Positions 1-9,140 of a stretch of DNA of 42,878 bases are shown piece after piece (within the stretch, counting starts at the first letter, position 1; each line of letters starts with the position of its first letter). A model generated the notes under the pieces. It saw only the letters and a program-made list of their open reading frames with translations. It searched no databases and was not told where the DNA came from. The stretch spans positions 1-42,878 of the forward strand of contig JAQGKC010000174.1 of the NCBI GenBank assembly GCA_028290305.1. Direction: 5' to 3'. The stretch comes from Bradyrhizobium sp. (GTDB lineage: Bacteria; Pseudomonadota; Alphaproteobacteria; Rhizobiales; Xanthobacteraceae). The position numbers and the translations under genes are program-made.

Positions 1-13
1 CCGCGGACTTTCC

Positions 14-1522
14 CTAAGGTGTCCATCGATATACCCAAACCTCCGATACCGGCTCGTTCTCCTGCATGAGCGATGCGCGTATCTCGACGGGATTCTTCTC
101 CTTCAAGAGTTCGAAACTCAAGCGCCAGCCGCCGGAGGCCGGATTCGGCTGGGTGACGATGTTCTGGATCTTGGCCTTCTCTGCGGTCACAACGCCCCGC
201 AGAGTCTTTGGGTCAACGGATTTCAACCTGTCGCCGATCAGGTCCAGCACGAACAGTGTCGCGTTATCGCCTCTCGCGCCGATGCCGGTCCGGGAAAATC
301 GCGCAAGCGCGGTCGGTTTCGGAGTGTCCGGCCCCCAGTGCAGCCGGTAGGTATAGGTGTGCTCGCCCTTTGCCTGGAGCGCTGACTTGGGCTGCCAGAA
401 GCTCGCAATGTTGTCGTGTACTTCTTCCTTGGTCGGAATTTCGATTAGCTTGACCGCACCTTCACCCCAGTCTCCGATTGGCTCCGCCCACAAACTTGGC
501 CGGCGTTCGAAACTGGATTCGAGGTCCTGATAGGCGAAAAAATCCTTCTGACGCTGCATTAATCCGAAACCGCGTGGGTTGAGATCAGCGAATGAACTGA
601 TCTGAAGATCTCTCGGATTGTGAAGGGGCCGCCAGAGTTCCTCGCCGCGGCCGTTGAACACGGCCAGCCCGTCGGAATCATGTACCGACGGCCGGAAGTC
701 GTCGACATCCTTGCGGTCGTTCGGTCCGAAAAAGAACATGCTTGTCATCGGCATGAGGCCGGCGCGCTCCAGATCTATTCTGGGATAGATCGCCATTTCC
801 ACGTCAAAGACGGTCGTATCGCCGGGCCGGATGGTGAAGCGATAGGCCGCCGCCGCGCTCTCGCTGTCGAGCAAGGCGTGCACCACAATGGAGTTAGCGT
901 TGGCTGCCGGCTTTTCGATCCAGAAGGCCTTGAACGACGGGAATTCTTCGCCCTTGGCTTCGCCGGCGTTGATCGCAAGACCGCGCGCCGAAAGACCATA
1001 CAATTGGCCCTTGGCGACAGCCCGGAAGTAACTCGCGCCGAGAAAGACGCAAACCTCGTCATAATAGTCCGGCTTGTTGACCGGTGCATGGAGCCGAAAG
1101 CCGGCAAATCCGAGATCGACGCCTGCGCCTGGAGGCGCCAAGTCACCGAACGAAAAAAGGTCGGGTTGATAGGCGATTTTCGCCGCTTGGCCGTTCTTCA
1201 CCTCATAGATGTCAACTCGATTGGTATAGAAAAATCCACGATGAAAGAATTGCACCTCGAAAGGTAGCTTTTCGCCGCGCCAAAGCGCGCGTTCCGGCAA
1301 AAACCGTATCGCCCGGTAACGATCGTAGTCCAGGTCCTTCAGATTATCCGGCAGTTTATTATCTGGGGCCTTGAACGATTTGCCGGCCAGGTCACGCGCC
1401 ATTTGCCGCACAACGGATCGGTCAAACGGCACCGGCTGCGCGCGGGCGGATGTCAGGAATCCTGGTGCCGCGATCGATACGAGCGGCAAGGCGGAAGCTG
1501 CGAGGAAGTGTCTGCGGTTCAC
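14..1522 (-). CDS. Periplasmic glucan biosynthesis protein, OpgG/OpgD (MdoG) family
   Basis: The product belongs to the MdoG family of periplasmic proteins that act in synthesis or modification of osmoregulated periplasmic glucans. The reading frame stays open upstream to 1618, but the extra 32 residues are Cys/Trp-rich and unlike an exported N-terminus. I chose the GTG at 1522, which puts a twin-arginine signal (NRRHFLAAS, then a hydrophobic stretch and SARA, cleavage near residue 28) at the very N-terminus. The mature part, about 470 residues, is the full family length and ends at a TAG at 14-16. A Tat signal is typical of OpgD, while E. coli OpgG uses Sec, so G versus D is left open. No opgH glucosyltransferase is visible nearby; it could lie to the left of the window. 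Confidence 0.88.
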   Translation of the reverse strand: MNRRHFLAASALPLVSIAAPGFLTSARAQPVPFDRSVVRQMARDLAGKSFKAPDNKLPDNLKDLDYDRYRAIRFLPERALWRGEKLPFEVQFFHRGFFYTNRVDIYEVKNGQAAKIAYQPDLFSFGDLAPPGAGVDLGFAGFRLHAPVNKPDYYDEVCVFLGASYFRAVAKGQLYGLSARGLAINAGEAKGEEFPSFKAFWIEKPAANANSIVVHALLDSESAAAAYRFTIRPGDTTVFDVEMAIYPRIDLERAGLMPMTSMFFFGPNDRKDVDDFRPSVHDSDGLAVFNGRGEELWRPLHNPRDLQISSFADLNPRGFGLMQRQKDFFAYQDLESSFERRPSLWAEPIGDWGEGAVKLIEIPTKEEVHDNIASFWQPKSALQAKGEHTYTYRLHWGPDTPKPTALARFSRTGIGARGDNATLFVLDLIGDRLKSVDPKTLRGVVTAEKAKIQNIVTQPNPASGGWRLSFELLKEKNPVEIRASLMQENEPVSEVWVYRWTP

Positions 1523-1858
1523 AAAATGGCCTGCAGTTAATGACGGCGACCATGAGCAACGCAATGCAGCATCATGGGTTCCTCCTTGCGAGCGCGCCCA
1601 ACAGCAGGGCGCCTGCATGCGTGCTCATATGCAATCCATCCGCCACAAGCGCAATTGAACCGAAAAGCAGGCCGCCGATAATTTCCGCGAGTGGCCGTGA
1701 TGCCCAACAATTGTGGCAACTGGGGCAAGGGCGACTGAGGATATGGCTCTTAGGAACCCTCGCCGCTAATCAGGTCCGCTCCGGTCCCCCGTTCCGGACG
1801 TTGGGCTCAAGCCGCTCTGGCAGTAGCAGCGGGGCAGCAGCGGCGGCGATGTTGCCGT

Positions 1859-3052
1859 CTAACGTCCGGCGAAAACCACCCGCGGCGACAGCTTCAGCAC
1901 CGGACGGGCACTAATTGCAGCAGCCACAATGCTCACGAGCAAAACCATCACGCCTGTTATCGGGGGCGTAAACCACATCATGCGAAAGGGATAGCCCGCG
2001 GTGTCCGCCAGAATCTGACCAACTAAGCCGCAGAGTCCGAGCCCGAACGCGGTACCGAGAAGTGCGCAGAGACCGACCTGCACAAAAATCATCGTCAGTA
2101 GCAACTCAGAGGTGGCGCCCATTGTTTTGAGGACGGCGTACTGCTTCAGGTTCTCTGCTGTGAACATGTAGAGCATCACGCCGGTGACCCCGAAGCCGAC
2201 CGACATGGCCAGAGAGAGCATGGCGGCGATATCGCCCACATCTTCCGAATTGGCCAAGAACCACCAAACTGTGTCGGCTTTGAAGTCCTGCGCGGAACGT
2301 GCTCGTAAGCCCGTTTGCACGTTGATGCGTGTAGCTAATTCGCTTGAGGTGACGCCGGGCGCGGTGGCCACAAGCACGAAAGTTAACCGGTGCCGTTCGG
2401 GAAGTAGGATGCGAAGGGCGTTCGAGAAGGTTGTATAGAGTAGCGGCCGAGGCGGATACCGAGGCAACGCATTCGACAGGCCGGCAATCCTAATACGATG
2501 GTCATTCACCAAAAGCTCATCACCCACGGCCAGCGTGCGGGTCGGCACGTTGAGATGCGGTGAGCGAGGCCATTGATCATTCAGCAGAAGGGGTGTCTGG
2601 AGCTTGCCCTCCGTTCCACCCGGATCGACAAATGCTGCGTCAGGAGTTCTGAGAACGGCAGGTGACGTGTTGTCCTTTAGCGGAGGCAAACTGGAGAGCG
2701 TCGCGTCGTCGATCCCGATGACCTGAAACGACTGAAATCTTCCGTTCGGGAAATGTATATCGGCGACGCCCAATGCGAGCGGGACGGCTGACCGAACGCC
2801 CTCAACACTGCGGACGCGGTCCAACGCCGATGCAGGCAAATTCGTCGTGTGCTCGGTCGAATTGACCGCAGGGTCCATGACCCACACGTCCGCTGCCGGG
2901 TTTTCTGAGATGAGAGCAAATCCGCGCGTCATAAAGCCGCAAAAGTATGACGCAGCGAAGGTGACAAGGAACGACATGAACGTGATCCCGAACAACAGCC
3001 CCACGTACTTGGCCCGATCGCCGATCAGCATTTTTAAGGCTACGCGGAGCAT
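1859..3052 (-). CDS. FtsX-like ABC transporter permease (MacB/DevC type)
   Basis: This is the membrane subunit of a tripartite-style exporter. One membrane segment lies near residues 17-37, followed by a large periplasmic domain of about 230 residues. Three more segments form the C-terminal FtsX domain (roughly 270-295, 322-347 and 362-385). That four-helix layout is typical of MacB/LolC/DevC permeases, as is the length of 397 residues. The gene is the last of three overlapping minus-strand genes (ATPase, adaptor, permease); its start overlaps the adaptor stop by 13 bp, indicating translational coupling. The cargo is unknown: DevC relatives export glycolipids, MacB relatives export peptides or macrolides, and nothing here discriminates. 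Confidence 0.85.
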   Translation of the reverse strand: MLRVALKMLIGDRAKYVGLLFGITFMSFLVTFAASYFCGFMTRGFALISENPAADVWVMDPAVNSTEHTTNLPASALDRVRSVEGVRSAVPLALGVADIHFPNGRFQSFQVIGIDDATLSSLPPLKDNTSPAVLRTPDAAFVDPGGTEGKLQTPLLLNDQWPRSPHLNVPTRTLAVGDELLVNDHRIRIAGLSNALPRYPPRPLLYTTFSNALRILLPERHRLTFVLVATAPGVTSSELATRINVQTGLRARSAQDFKADTVWWFLANSEDVGDIAAMLSLAMSVGFGVTGVMLYMFTAENLKQYAVLKTMGATSELLLTMIFVQVGLCALLGTAFGLGLCGLVGQILADTAGYPFRMMWFTPPITGVMVLLVSIVAAAISARPVLKLSPRVVFAGR

Positions 3053-4041
3053 CTAGAGTCTCCCCGTGCTTGTCTGGAGGTTTGAAGATTCTCTCGTGCG
3101 GTTGTAGGGAATATTCCCCGATGAATGTTGCGCTGGAGCGTTTGGCCCGGCAATAGGGGAGCCTCGATGAATGCATCCATCTGCTGGCCGACATAGACAG
3201 GCAGTGCCGCGCGATCGAAACTGTAAATGACCTGCAACACCCGCGTGTCGGTCCGTTCGGTGCTTTGCCCGGTTAACGACGCTTTCGGGATCACGTATGG
3301 CTCAAAGCGCTCAAACTTCAGAGGCGTTTCCAGCATCGGATTACTGCGCACGAACGCCGTGGCGTTTGCGCCTGACTGAACTCGCCAAGCGTCGTTCTCA
3401 TCAATGTCAACGCGCAGGTGCAGCCGGGAATCGTCGCCCAGCAGCATTAGTGGCGTGGTGAGAGCGCCGCTTTGTGCAAACTCGCCCAACCGCGTCTTGA
3501 TCTGGAGGATGCGACCTGTCACCGGAGCACGGATCGTGCGGCGTTCGATCTCGATCTTGATCTGCTCAACTTGAGCAGTCGCAGATGCGAGGCCCGCCTC
3601 TTTTATTGCCACATCGAAGCGACGATTCTCCTTGTCTAGCGCGCTGATCGAGCTCCCGACGCTCAAACCTTCGCCTAACTTGAGCAGGTAATTTGCTTTC
3701 GCGAGATTTGCTTCAGCCTCCTTGACTTTGGCAGTGGCGAGCAAGAGCTGACCTTGCATGTCACGGTCGTCGATCTTGAACAGCGGATCGCCCGTGTTTA
3801 CCCGATCGCTCCATTTGACGTAGATCGCCGTAACAATGCCAGCCACCGGTGTGCCGATGGCAATGTTCTCCGTGCTGGCTTCGATGATGCCCGCCCCAGC
3901 AACATACGAGGCAAAGGGCACTTTCGCTGCCTGGACAGGTGGCAGGGTAATCGCGGGAGTTTCATTGCCTTGGATGACTGCACCGATGGCGAATACCAAT
4001 CCGATAATAGCCAAGAGTGGGAGAGCGTACTTGCTCATCAT
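3040..4041 (-). CDS. HlyD-family periplasmic adaptor of ABC exporter
   Basis: The 333-residue membrane-fusion protein has an N-terminal membrane anchor (about residues 6-22) and a biotinyl-lipoyl-like half near residues 55-110. A short helical hairpin (about 105-165) precedes the second lipoyl half (IRAPVTGRILQI) and a C-terminal beta-barrel region. It would link the inner-membrane ATPase/permease to an outer-membrane factor. The start codon overlaps the ATPase stop as ATGA, and the 3' end overlaps the permease start, so the three genes form one translationally coupled unit. No outer-membrane factor is adjacent; the TolC homologue at 10.9-12.3 kb sits in the copper block and need not be the partner. 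Confidence 0.87.
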   Translation of the reverse strand: MMSKYALPLLAIIGLVFAIGAVIQGNETPAITLPPVQAAKVPFASYVAGAGIIEASTENIAIGTPVAGIVTAIYVKWSDRVNTGDPLFKIDDRDMQGQLLLATAKVKEAEANLAKANYLLKLGEGLSVGSSISALDKENRRFDVAIKEAGLASATAQVEQIKIEIERRTIRAPVTGRILQIKTRLGEFAQSGALTTPLMLLGDDSRLHLRVDIDENDAWRVQSGANATAFVRSNPMLETPLKFERFEPYVIPKASLTGQSTERTDTRVLQVIYSFDRAALPVYVGQQMDAFIEAPLLPGQTLQRNIHRGIFPTTARENLQTSRQARGDSRCSA

Positions 4042-4796
4042 TGTACATGCCCTCCATTCACGCCGCGCATGAACTCAACGATCCTTCCGTCATCCATACG
4101 CGCGATACGATCGGCAAACTCGAAGATCCGTGCATCGTGAGTGACTACGATCACGGTTCGACCGGGGCTCTTCGCAATTTCTCGTATGGTCGCCATCATT
4201 GCGTGCCCAGTTTCGTGATCAAGGCTGCTCGTCGGCTCGTCGCAAACTATCAGCTTCGGGTCATGCACCAGCGCGCGAGCGATTGCCACCCGTTGTTGCT
4301 GGCCTCCGCTAAGCTTTGCAGGAAGCGCATTCAGGCGGGAGCCAAGCCCAACCAATTGGAGAACCGCTCGCGCACGGAATTCTGCTTGCTTCCACGACAC
4401 GCCGCTGATCAGCAACGGCACGGCAACATTCTCAATAGCGGTAAGAGCAGGCAGCAGGTTGAAAACCTGGAATACGAAGCCAATTGAGGAGCCTCGGAAC
4501 CGCGCACGTTCCCTGTGATCCATACGCTGTAAGTCGCGGCCGACCACTTCGCATCTACCAGAGTCCTGGTCGAGGATCGCTGCGATGATCGAGATCAGGG
4601 TCGTCTTCCCGCATCCCGAAGGTCCGACGATCATGAGTAGCTCGCCGCGGCGAATGTCAATATCGAGGCCGCGCAACGCAGTTACCGATGCGTCGCCTGC
4701 ACCGTAGGTCTTGGTCAAGCCTCGGCAACGAACAGCAAGCTCACGCGTCGATTCTGATTTGTCAGTTGGAGCGCCCGTCATGATCTTAACGTCCAT
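4038..4796 (-). CDS. ABC exporter ATP-binding protein (LolD/MacB-like)
   Basis: The 252-residue nucleotide-binding subunit carries every expected motif: Walker A GPSGCGKT (residues 58-65), Q-loop near 110, signature LSGGQQQR (162-169), Walker B LIVCDEP (182-188), D-loop SSLD and an H-loop in VVTHDAR. It resembles LolD/MacB/DevA ATPases that drive FtsX-type permeases, which fits the two downstream genes. ATG at 4796 or at 4781 could be the start; neither has a strong ribosome-binding site. It is first in its unit and diverges from the ChrB-like gene at 4934, so a promoter must lie in the roughly 140 bp between them. Confidence 0.87.
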   Translation of the reverse strand: MDVKIMTGAPTDKSESTRELAVRCRGLTKTYGAGDASVTALRGLDIDIRRGELLMIVGPSGCGKTTLISIIAAILDQDSGRCEVVGRDLQRMDHRERARFRGSSIGFVFQVFNLLPALTAIENVAVPLLISGVSWKQAEFRARAVLQLVGLGSRLNALPAKLSGGQQQRVAIARALVHDPKLIVCDEPTSSLDHETGHAMMATIREIAKSPGRTVIVVTHDARIFEFADRIARMDDGRIVEFMRGVNGGHVQ

Positions 4797-4933
4797 CGAT
4801 GTGGCGCTTCCGACACAGCGTGGTGTTCGGCTTCGAAGAACGGCAACCGGCGATTACCGCGCGAAGGACGCCAACGTTTCAAGGTACGTCAGCACGCTTG
4901 TATTGTTACGACGGTTACATTACATTTGTACGA

Positions 4934-5503
4934 ATGCCCGTCAAGTCTTGGCTACTGCTGACCTACAAGGTCCCGCCCGAGCCCGCCAAGAAGCGCATTG
5001 CGCTCTGGCGGAAGATCAAGTCATTGGGCGCGGTTTATCTGCAGAACGGCATCTGCTTGCTGCCAAAAACTGACGATCACGTGCGCCAGTTGAAGATGCT
5101 GGAGAACGACATCAGTGAGATGAACGGTGAAGCGGTGATCCTGGAGACGATCGCACTGGACCGAGGACAGGAGGAGAAGGTGGTTACCCGCTTCAAGGAG
5201 GACCGAGACGAGCAATATCGTGAATTTCTCGGTCGATGCGCCGATTTCGAAGTTGAGATCGCCAAGGAAATCGCGATCAAAAAATTTACCTATGCCGAGC
5301 TTGAAGAAGAAGACACCGACCTGAAGAAGCTCCAGGGCTGGCTGGAAAAAATCAGGAAGCTCGATTTTTACGGCGCAACGCTGGCTAACGAAGCGGCGGA
5401 ACGGCTACGTGGTTGCGAGACGCTGCTCGACGCCTACGCCCAGCAGGTCTTCGATGAACAGGACGAGAACCGTCCATCTCAACGGACTGCCAAGCCGTCG
5501 TGA
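4934..5503 (+). CDS. ChrB N-terminal-domain protein
   Basis: From ATG 4934 (MPVKSWLLLTYKVP) the protein has 189 residues and matches the N-terminal domain of ChrB, the chromate-resistance regulator-associated family: a start with LLxYKVP, GAVYLQNGICLLP in the middle, and a helical, charged C-terminal half. The frame is open back to 4799, but the extra residues do not resemble the family, so the internal ATG is preferred. Full ChrB proteins have a second domain that is absent here, and no chrA chromate transporter is in the window. It may therefore be a stand-alone relative. It converges on the PAP2 gene, with 99 bp between the stops. Confidence 0.75.
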   Translation: MPVKSWLLLTYKVPPEPAKKRIALWRKIKSLGAVYLQNGICLLPKTDDHVRQLKMLENDISEMNGEAVILETIALDRGQEEKVVTRFKEDRDEQYREFLGRCADFEVEIAKEIAIKKFTYAELEEEDTDLKKLQGWLEKIRKLDFYGATLANEAAERLRGCETLLDAYAQQVFDEQDENRPSQRTAKPS

Positions 5504-5602
5504 TGGATTCACGTACCGAACAACAACGCGCCAGCCAAAAGTCCGCTGGGATGTGGCGAGAAATTCCGGGCGGAGAGCGGGCGCTCGGCTTCGTCTCGTT
5601 AG

Positions 5603-6145
5603 TCACAGGATCCGCGTGGCAAAGCGATCGAGCCGGGATCCATCCCGATAGAAGACCCATACCAGCATGGCCGCGACCACACCGGTGAGGCTGCCGCCGA
5701 GGACATCGGTCAGATAGTGAGTGCCGACAAAAATACGCGACCAGCAGATTAGCAATGCCAGAAGTCCGAAAGGAAGCGTGCGACAAGGCAAGCCGTGAAG
5801 GGCAAACGTCGCGACAATGGCCATCGATGCTGTAGCGTGATCGGACGGAAACGACCAATCGGGGCTCTTGGAAATGATTAGGTGGCTGACGCCGGCGTCG
5901 TACGGACGGACCCGGTGGACGAACAGGAGGATGATCTGATTGAGGCCAAGCCCGATCAGAAAGGACAGCCCAGCGGCAATGCAGGTATGCCGGACATGCG
6001 TCCGATCGATCCTGCTCCACCATTGGCCGACAACGAGGGCAACGAGGAGCGGAACGCCAACGTTGGTGGCCACGATCATGGCGGAATCCAACAGGACGTT
6101 GCTGCCAGCGAGGGAATTAATCCACTGCGTGATGGCCTGATCCAT
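5603..6145 (-). CDS. PAP2-family membrane phosphatase
   Basis: The 180-residue integral-membrane protein of the PAP2/undecaprenyl-pyrophosphate-phosphatase type has several hydrophobic segments. All three catalytic motifs are visible: RVRP (residues 78-81), PSDH (100-103, the usual PSGH with Asp for Gly) and SR-x5-H-x3-D (136-147, in SRIFVGTHYLTD). Such enzymes remove phosphate from isoprenoid or phosphatidic acid diphosphates at the membrane. The gene stands alone on the minus strand and starts about 45 bp from the divergently oriented DUF2127 pseudogene. The physiological lipid is unknown. Confidence 0.86.
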   Translation of the reverse strand: MDQAITQWINSLAGSNVLLDSAMIVATNVGVPLLVALVVGQWWSRIDRTHVRHTCIAAGLSFLIGLGLNQIILLFVHRVRPYDAGVSHLIISKSPDWSFPSDHATASMAIVATFALHGLPCRTLPFGLLALLICWSRIFVGTHYLTDVLGGSLTGVVAAMLVWVFYRDGSRLDRFATRIL

Positions 6146-6191
6146 CTATGTCGTTCGCTTTCTCTGCCTTAATGGTTCACTTGAGGAATGC

Positions 6192-6633
6192 ATGAACGAA
6201 CGCCGTGTCCACCAGATTTTTCAGATCAGTGTCCTGCTGAAAGGGGCTCATGCGCTAATCGAGTGCATCCATCGCAGGTCTGGTCAATGCCCTCACCCAG
6301 GAGGAACTGATCGAAGATCCAAATGACTTTGTTGCAGGACATCTCTTAAGCCTGGCGCAGAATTTTACCGTCAGCACCCAGCGCTTCTACGCCTTCTATC
6401 TCCTCAGCCACGGCGTCATTAAGGTGTTCCTCGTCGCCGGTTTGCTTAGAAACAAGCTCTGGGCCTATCCTGTTTCTCTTGTCGTCCTTGGCCTCTTCAT
6501 CGTCTACCAGCTCTACCGCTTCTCGTACACGCACGGCGTCGGCCTCATAGTGTTGACCGTCTTCGACGTTATCGTGATGGGATTGATTTGGCACGAGTAC
6601 CAACTGGTTCGCCGCCATCTGACATCGTGGTAA
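6192..6633 (+). pseudogene. DUF2127-family membrane protein, frameshifted by a 4-bp duplication
   Basis: Translation from ATG 6192 starts like DUF2127 proteins (MNERRVHQIFQISVLLKGAH...LIEC) and then runs into a stop at 6309-6311. The family sequence resumes one frame over (AGLVNALTQEE...) and continues through several hydrophobic helices to TAA 6633. The break is exact: CATC is repeated in tandem at 6266-6269 and 6270-6273. Removing one copy restores a 145-residue reading frame, the normal size. It is either a recently broken gene, a phase-variable slip or a sequence error. The function of DUF2127 proteins is unknown. Confidence 0.8.
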
Positions 6634-6902
6634 GGCACTCTATGGCGCGGCGGCCCTCGGCTTTCAGAGCTGAAAACTGGACAGGAATGAGTCTAAACGC
6701 CGGGACGCATTCCTGATCGTGGTTTGAATGTGGCAAACTGGTAGCGGCGCGAAGATCGGGAAGCTCGAAATAAATGACAACTGAATTGCCCGTTCGGCTG
6801 GCGTTCATATCAACTCGTTTAGGTTCTCCTCTTAGGAACTGAAAGTTAGTTAGCCCATTGCGCCTGACCGCTTTGGGCTTACACAGCGAAGGGAGATGGA
6901 CC

Positions 6903-7196
6903 ATGACCGTAAGAAAAACTCTTCTAGTGGCTGCCGTGGTATTGTTGAGTGTACCCGTGGTGCCCGCTCTTGCTCACGATGATGAAGACTACGGTTACAA
7001 CTCTCACGATCGGTTCCACGACCAATTGTCTGACGCGCACGAACGTGCCCACGAATATGGTTTTTACAGTCGTGGCGAGCACCGTGCCTATCATCGTGCC
7101 CTTCGGGACCTTCATGACGAGGCTCATGGATATCAATCAGCCCCGCAATACTACTATTATTCAAGGCCACGTTATTACGGCTATCGGGGTTATTAA
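6903..7196 (+). CDS. Small secreted His/Tyr-rich protein of unknown function
   Basis: The ATG at 6903 follows a good ribosome-binding site (GAAGGGAGA) and yields 97 residues. A Sec signal peptide (MTVRKTLLVAAVVLLSVPVV, cleaved at PALA) is followed by a mature part rich in His, Asp and Tyr, ending in a Tyr/Arg/Gly tail with YYYYSRPRYYGYRGY. I recognise no named family. The His/Asp content and position beside copC suggest, but do not prove, a periplasmic metal-related role. The next gene, copC at 7288, is on the same strand after 91 bp and has its own ribosome-binding site. Confidence 0.7.
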   Translation: MTVRKTLLVAAVVLLSVPVVPALAHDDEDYGYNSHDRFHDQLSDAHERAHEYGFYSRGEHRAYHRALRDLHDEAHGYQSAPQYYYYSRPRYYGYRGY

Positions 7197-7287
7197 CTCC
7201 GTTTCCGACTGGGGAGGCTTGGCGTCCCACTTGGGAGAACGCTTCCAATCCTACGCTGCAGTCTGAGTTACCAAGAAAGGAATTCGA

Positions 7288-7662
7288 ATGTCCCGGAATA
7301 CGATGACGGTAGGTACGCTCGCAGTTTTGGCGATTAGCCTGTTTGCTGCTTCAGCCAATGCTCATCCGAAACTAACGTCTGCCAGTCCGGCAGCCGATGT
7401 TTCGAGCAAGGTCTCCCCCACCGAGATCAAGCTGAATTTCAGCGAAGGCGTAATCGCGAAATTTTCGGGCGTGGAAATCAAAAATGAAAGTGGGAAGACA
7501 ATCCCGGCCGGCGTTCCAGTGACCGATCCAAAGGATCAAAAGCAGCTCGTCGTGCCGCTGCCAACGCCGTTGACGGCGGGACGTTATACGGTCACCTGGC
7601 ATGCTGTTTCCGAAGATACCCACCGCGTGAAGGGAGAGTATTCGTTCGGCGTCGACCGTTAG
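7288..7662 (+). CDS. copC: Periplasmic copper-binding protein CopC (intact copy)
   Basis: The 124-residue CopC/YobA-family protein has a signal peptide ending at ASANA, so the mature protein begins HPKL. The N-terminal His is the usual Cu(II) ligand. The Ig-like fold signatures follow: LNFSEGV...FSGVEI, LPTPLTAGRYTVTWHAVSEDTHRVKGEYSF, with the second His ligand region in TWHAVSEDTH. A clear ribosome-binding site (AAGAAAGGA) precedes the ATG. It converges with copD (stop to stop 13 bp) rather than sharing its transcript. A second, broken copC lies directly upstream of copD, so this copy probably supplies CopC to the cell. Confidence 0.9.
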   Translation: MSRNTMTVGTLAVLAISLFAASANAHPKLTSASPAADVSSKVSPTEIKLNFSEGVIAKFSGVEIKNESGKTIPAGVPVTDPKDQKQLVVPLPTPLTAGRYTVTWHAVSEDTHRVKGEYSFGVDR

Positions 7663-7674
7663 AGCCGTTCGTTG

Positions 7675-8610
7675 TTATTGACCGATCGCCGGCCGCATCG
7701 TCCCCAAGATGCTCACGATCAAAAGAACCATGAGACCCAGGAACTGCTCGCCGAGTACATGGCGGCGCAGCCTGGCAATCCAGGCAGTCGAACCGTTCCC
7801 GTCATCTGTCCGAACCTTGGTCAGCGACGGAACGATGCAGAACCTGTTCGAAACCGCGAGAGCGAGCATGCCGGCAAAAAGAGCCAGCTTCACCAGGAGC
7901 AACTGCCCATATGGTGTTGCAAACAGCCCGGAAACGTTGCCGATCAGAAACCAGCCGTTGACGAGCCCTGATCCAATGAGCGTCGCCACCGCGATATAGC
8001 CCATTCCAGAAAACCGCAGCAAAACCTCATCCAGATCCGTTGCCCGCGCCGTGTCAGTTTCACGACCGTCATACGCGAGGATGAAGCCGAGCGGCAACAG
8101 CCCTCCCAGCCACGCGCCGGCGGCAAGCAGATGCGCCGCGTCGGACGTCACATGAATCACGCCGGCCACGCCTTCCTCGATTTGGGAATGACCTACCCCG
8201 GCCAGGGACGCAAGCAACGCTGCCGTCAGGAATGGCATGATCCAATCCGGCTGCGGGCCTGCCGTCGAAGCGAAGCGTCTTGAAACCACGCCGAGAACAA
8301 TGATGGCGAGAAGCATACGCGCCATCCACACCCTGCCAAACGTGGTTTCGTTCATTACCGTCCACAGCACCTCGCGATCGGCAACGTCGGCCAACGTACC
8401 GCTCATGTTCGCGACCGCGAAAATGAACCACAGAATACCGCAGAGCAGCGAAGCAATGGCGGCTGCGAGAAGTACGCCCTGCCGCCGGCGCAGCAACGCG
8501 ATCGGTTCGGCGTCCGCAAGCGCGTATAGCGGAAAAAACGACACACCGGCGAGCGTGGTCGCCGCCGCGTAGTGCAGAAGCCGCGCGACGACGAGTCCGA
8601 GATCGATCAT
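7675..8610 (-). CDS. copD: Copper uptake/homeostasis membrane protein CopD
   Basis: The 311-residue protein with about eight hydrophobic segments is of the CopD family, the inner-membrane partner of CopC thought to move copper to the cytoplasm or to cuproenzymes. Typical features are the N-terminal LLHYAAATTLAG and HLLAAGAWLGGLLPL in the middle, with conserved His in membrane helices. Its ATG overlaps the stop of the upstream copC remnant by one base (TGATG). Ribosomes that finished copC would re-initiate here, so the frameshift in that copC may also lower copD expression. Confidence 0.9.
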   Translation of the reverse strand: MIDLGLVVARLLHYAAATTLAGVSFFPLYALADAEPIALLRRRQGVLLAAAIASLLCGILWFIFAVANMSGTLADVADREVLWTVMNETTFGRVWMARMLLAIIVLGVVSRRFASTAGPQPDWIMPFLTAALLASLAGVGHSQIEEGVAGVIHVTSDAAHLLAAGAWLGGLLPLGFILAYDGRETDTARATDLDEVLLRFSGMGYIAVATLIGSGLVNGWFLIGNVSGLFATPYGQLLLVKLALFAGMLALAVSNRFCIVPSLTKVRTDDGNGSTAWIARLRRHVLGEQFLGLMVLLIVSILGTMRPAIGQ

Positions 8611-8974
8611 CAGCGGGCCACGCTGAACGAGTAACTATCCTTGACTCGGTGGGTGTCGTCGGACATCGCGTGCCACTCGACCTTGTAGTCGCCCGGGGGC
8701 AACGGCTCCTCAATCGGAACCAGCAACTGCTTCTTGTTGGCGGGATCCGTGACAGCTTTTCCGGTCACGATCACCTTCCCGGCTTGGTCGTCAGCTCGAC
8801 ACCGGAGAATTGCGGCACCACGCTTTCGTTGAACGTGATCTTGATCTGGCTCGGCGACGACGTCACCGCGCCGGCCGCCGGTTCGACGGATTGTAGTTGC
8901 GGATGGGCATAGGCCGTACTACCGAGCAGGCTCGCTACGATCATCGCGACGGCGGCCATTGAAGTCTTCGACAT
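8610..8974 (-). pseudogene. copC: CopC, second copy, disrupted by a single-base deletion
   Basis: The ATG at 8974 begins a normal CopC: signal peptide ending STAYA, mature start HPQLQSVEPAAGAV, then ITFNESVVPQFSGVELTTKPGR and a TGA at 8771-8773. The family sequence continues in the next frame (VTDPANKKQLLVPIEEPLP, YKVEWHAMSDDTHRVKDSYS) to the TGA at 8610-8612. The whole span is 365 bp, one short of a 121-residue gene, so one base is missing near 8780 in the CCGGGAAGG run. The downstream part remains clearly CopC-like, so the break is recent or a sequencing error. It forms a coupled pair with copD. Confidence 0.85.
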
Positions 8975-9140
8975 TGTATTCCTTTATTCAGTAAGCTGTC
9001 GGAATCGTAATTTTAGTGTACGTCGCCGCAAGGACAAACCATGCAATCAGGCAGTAATGGCTGCGCGATTATGATGTGTCCTCGCGGTTCTGATCAGAGG
9101 CGCGAAATCTCGCTTGCTGATCATACCTGTACAACGCCGG

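Noticed and set aside
1537..1728. Small minus-strand frame upstream of the glucan protein gene
   Set aside because: It overlaps the leader of that gene, lacks a ribosome-binding site and looks non-protein-like.
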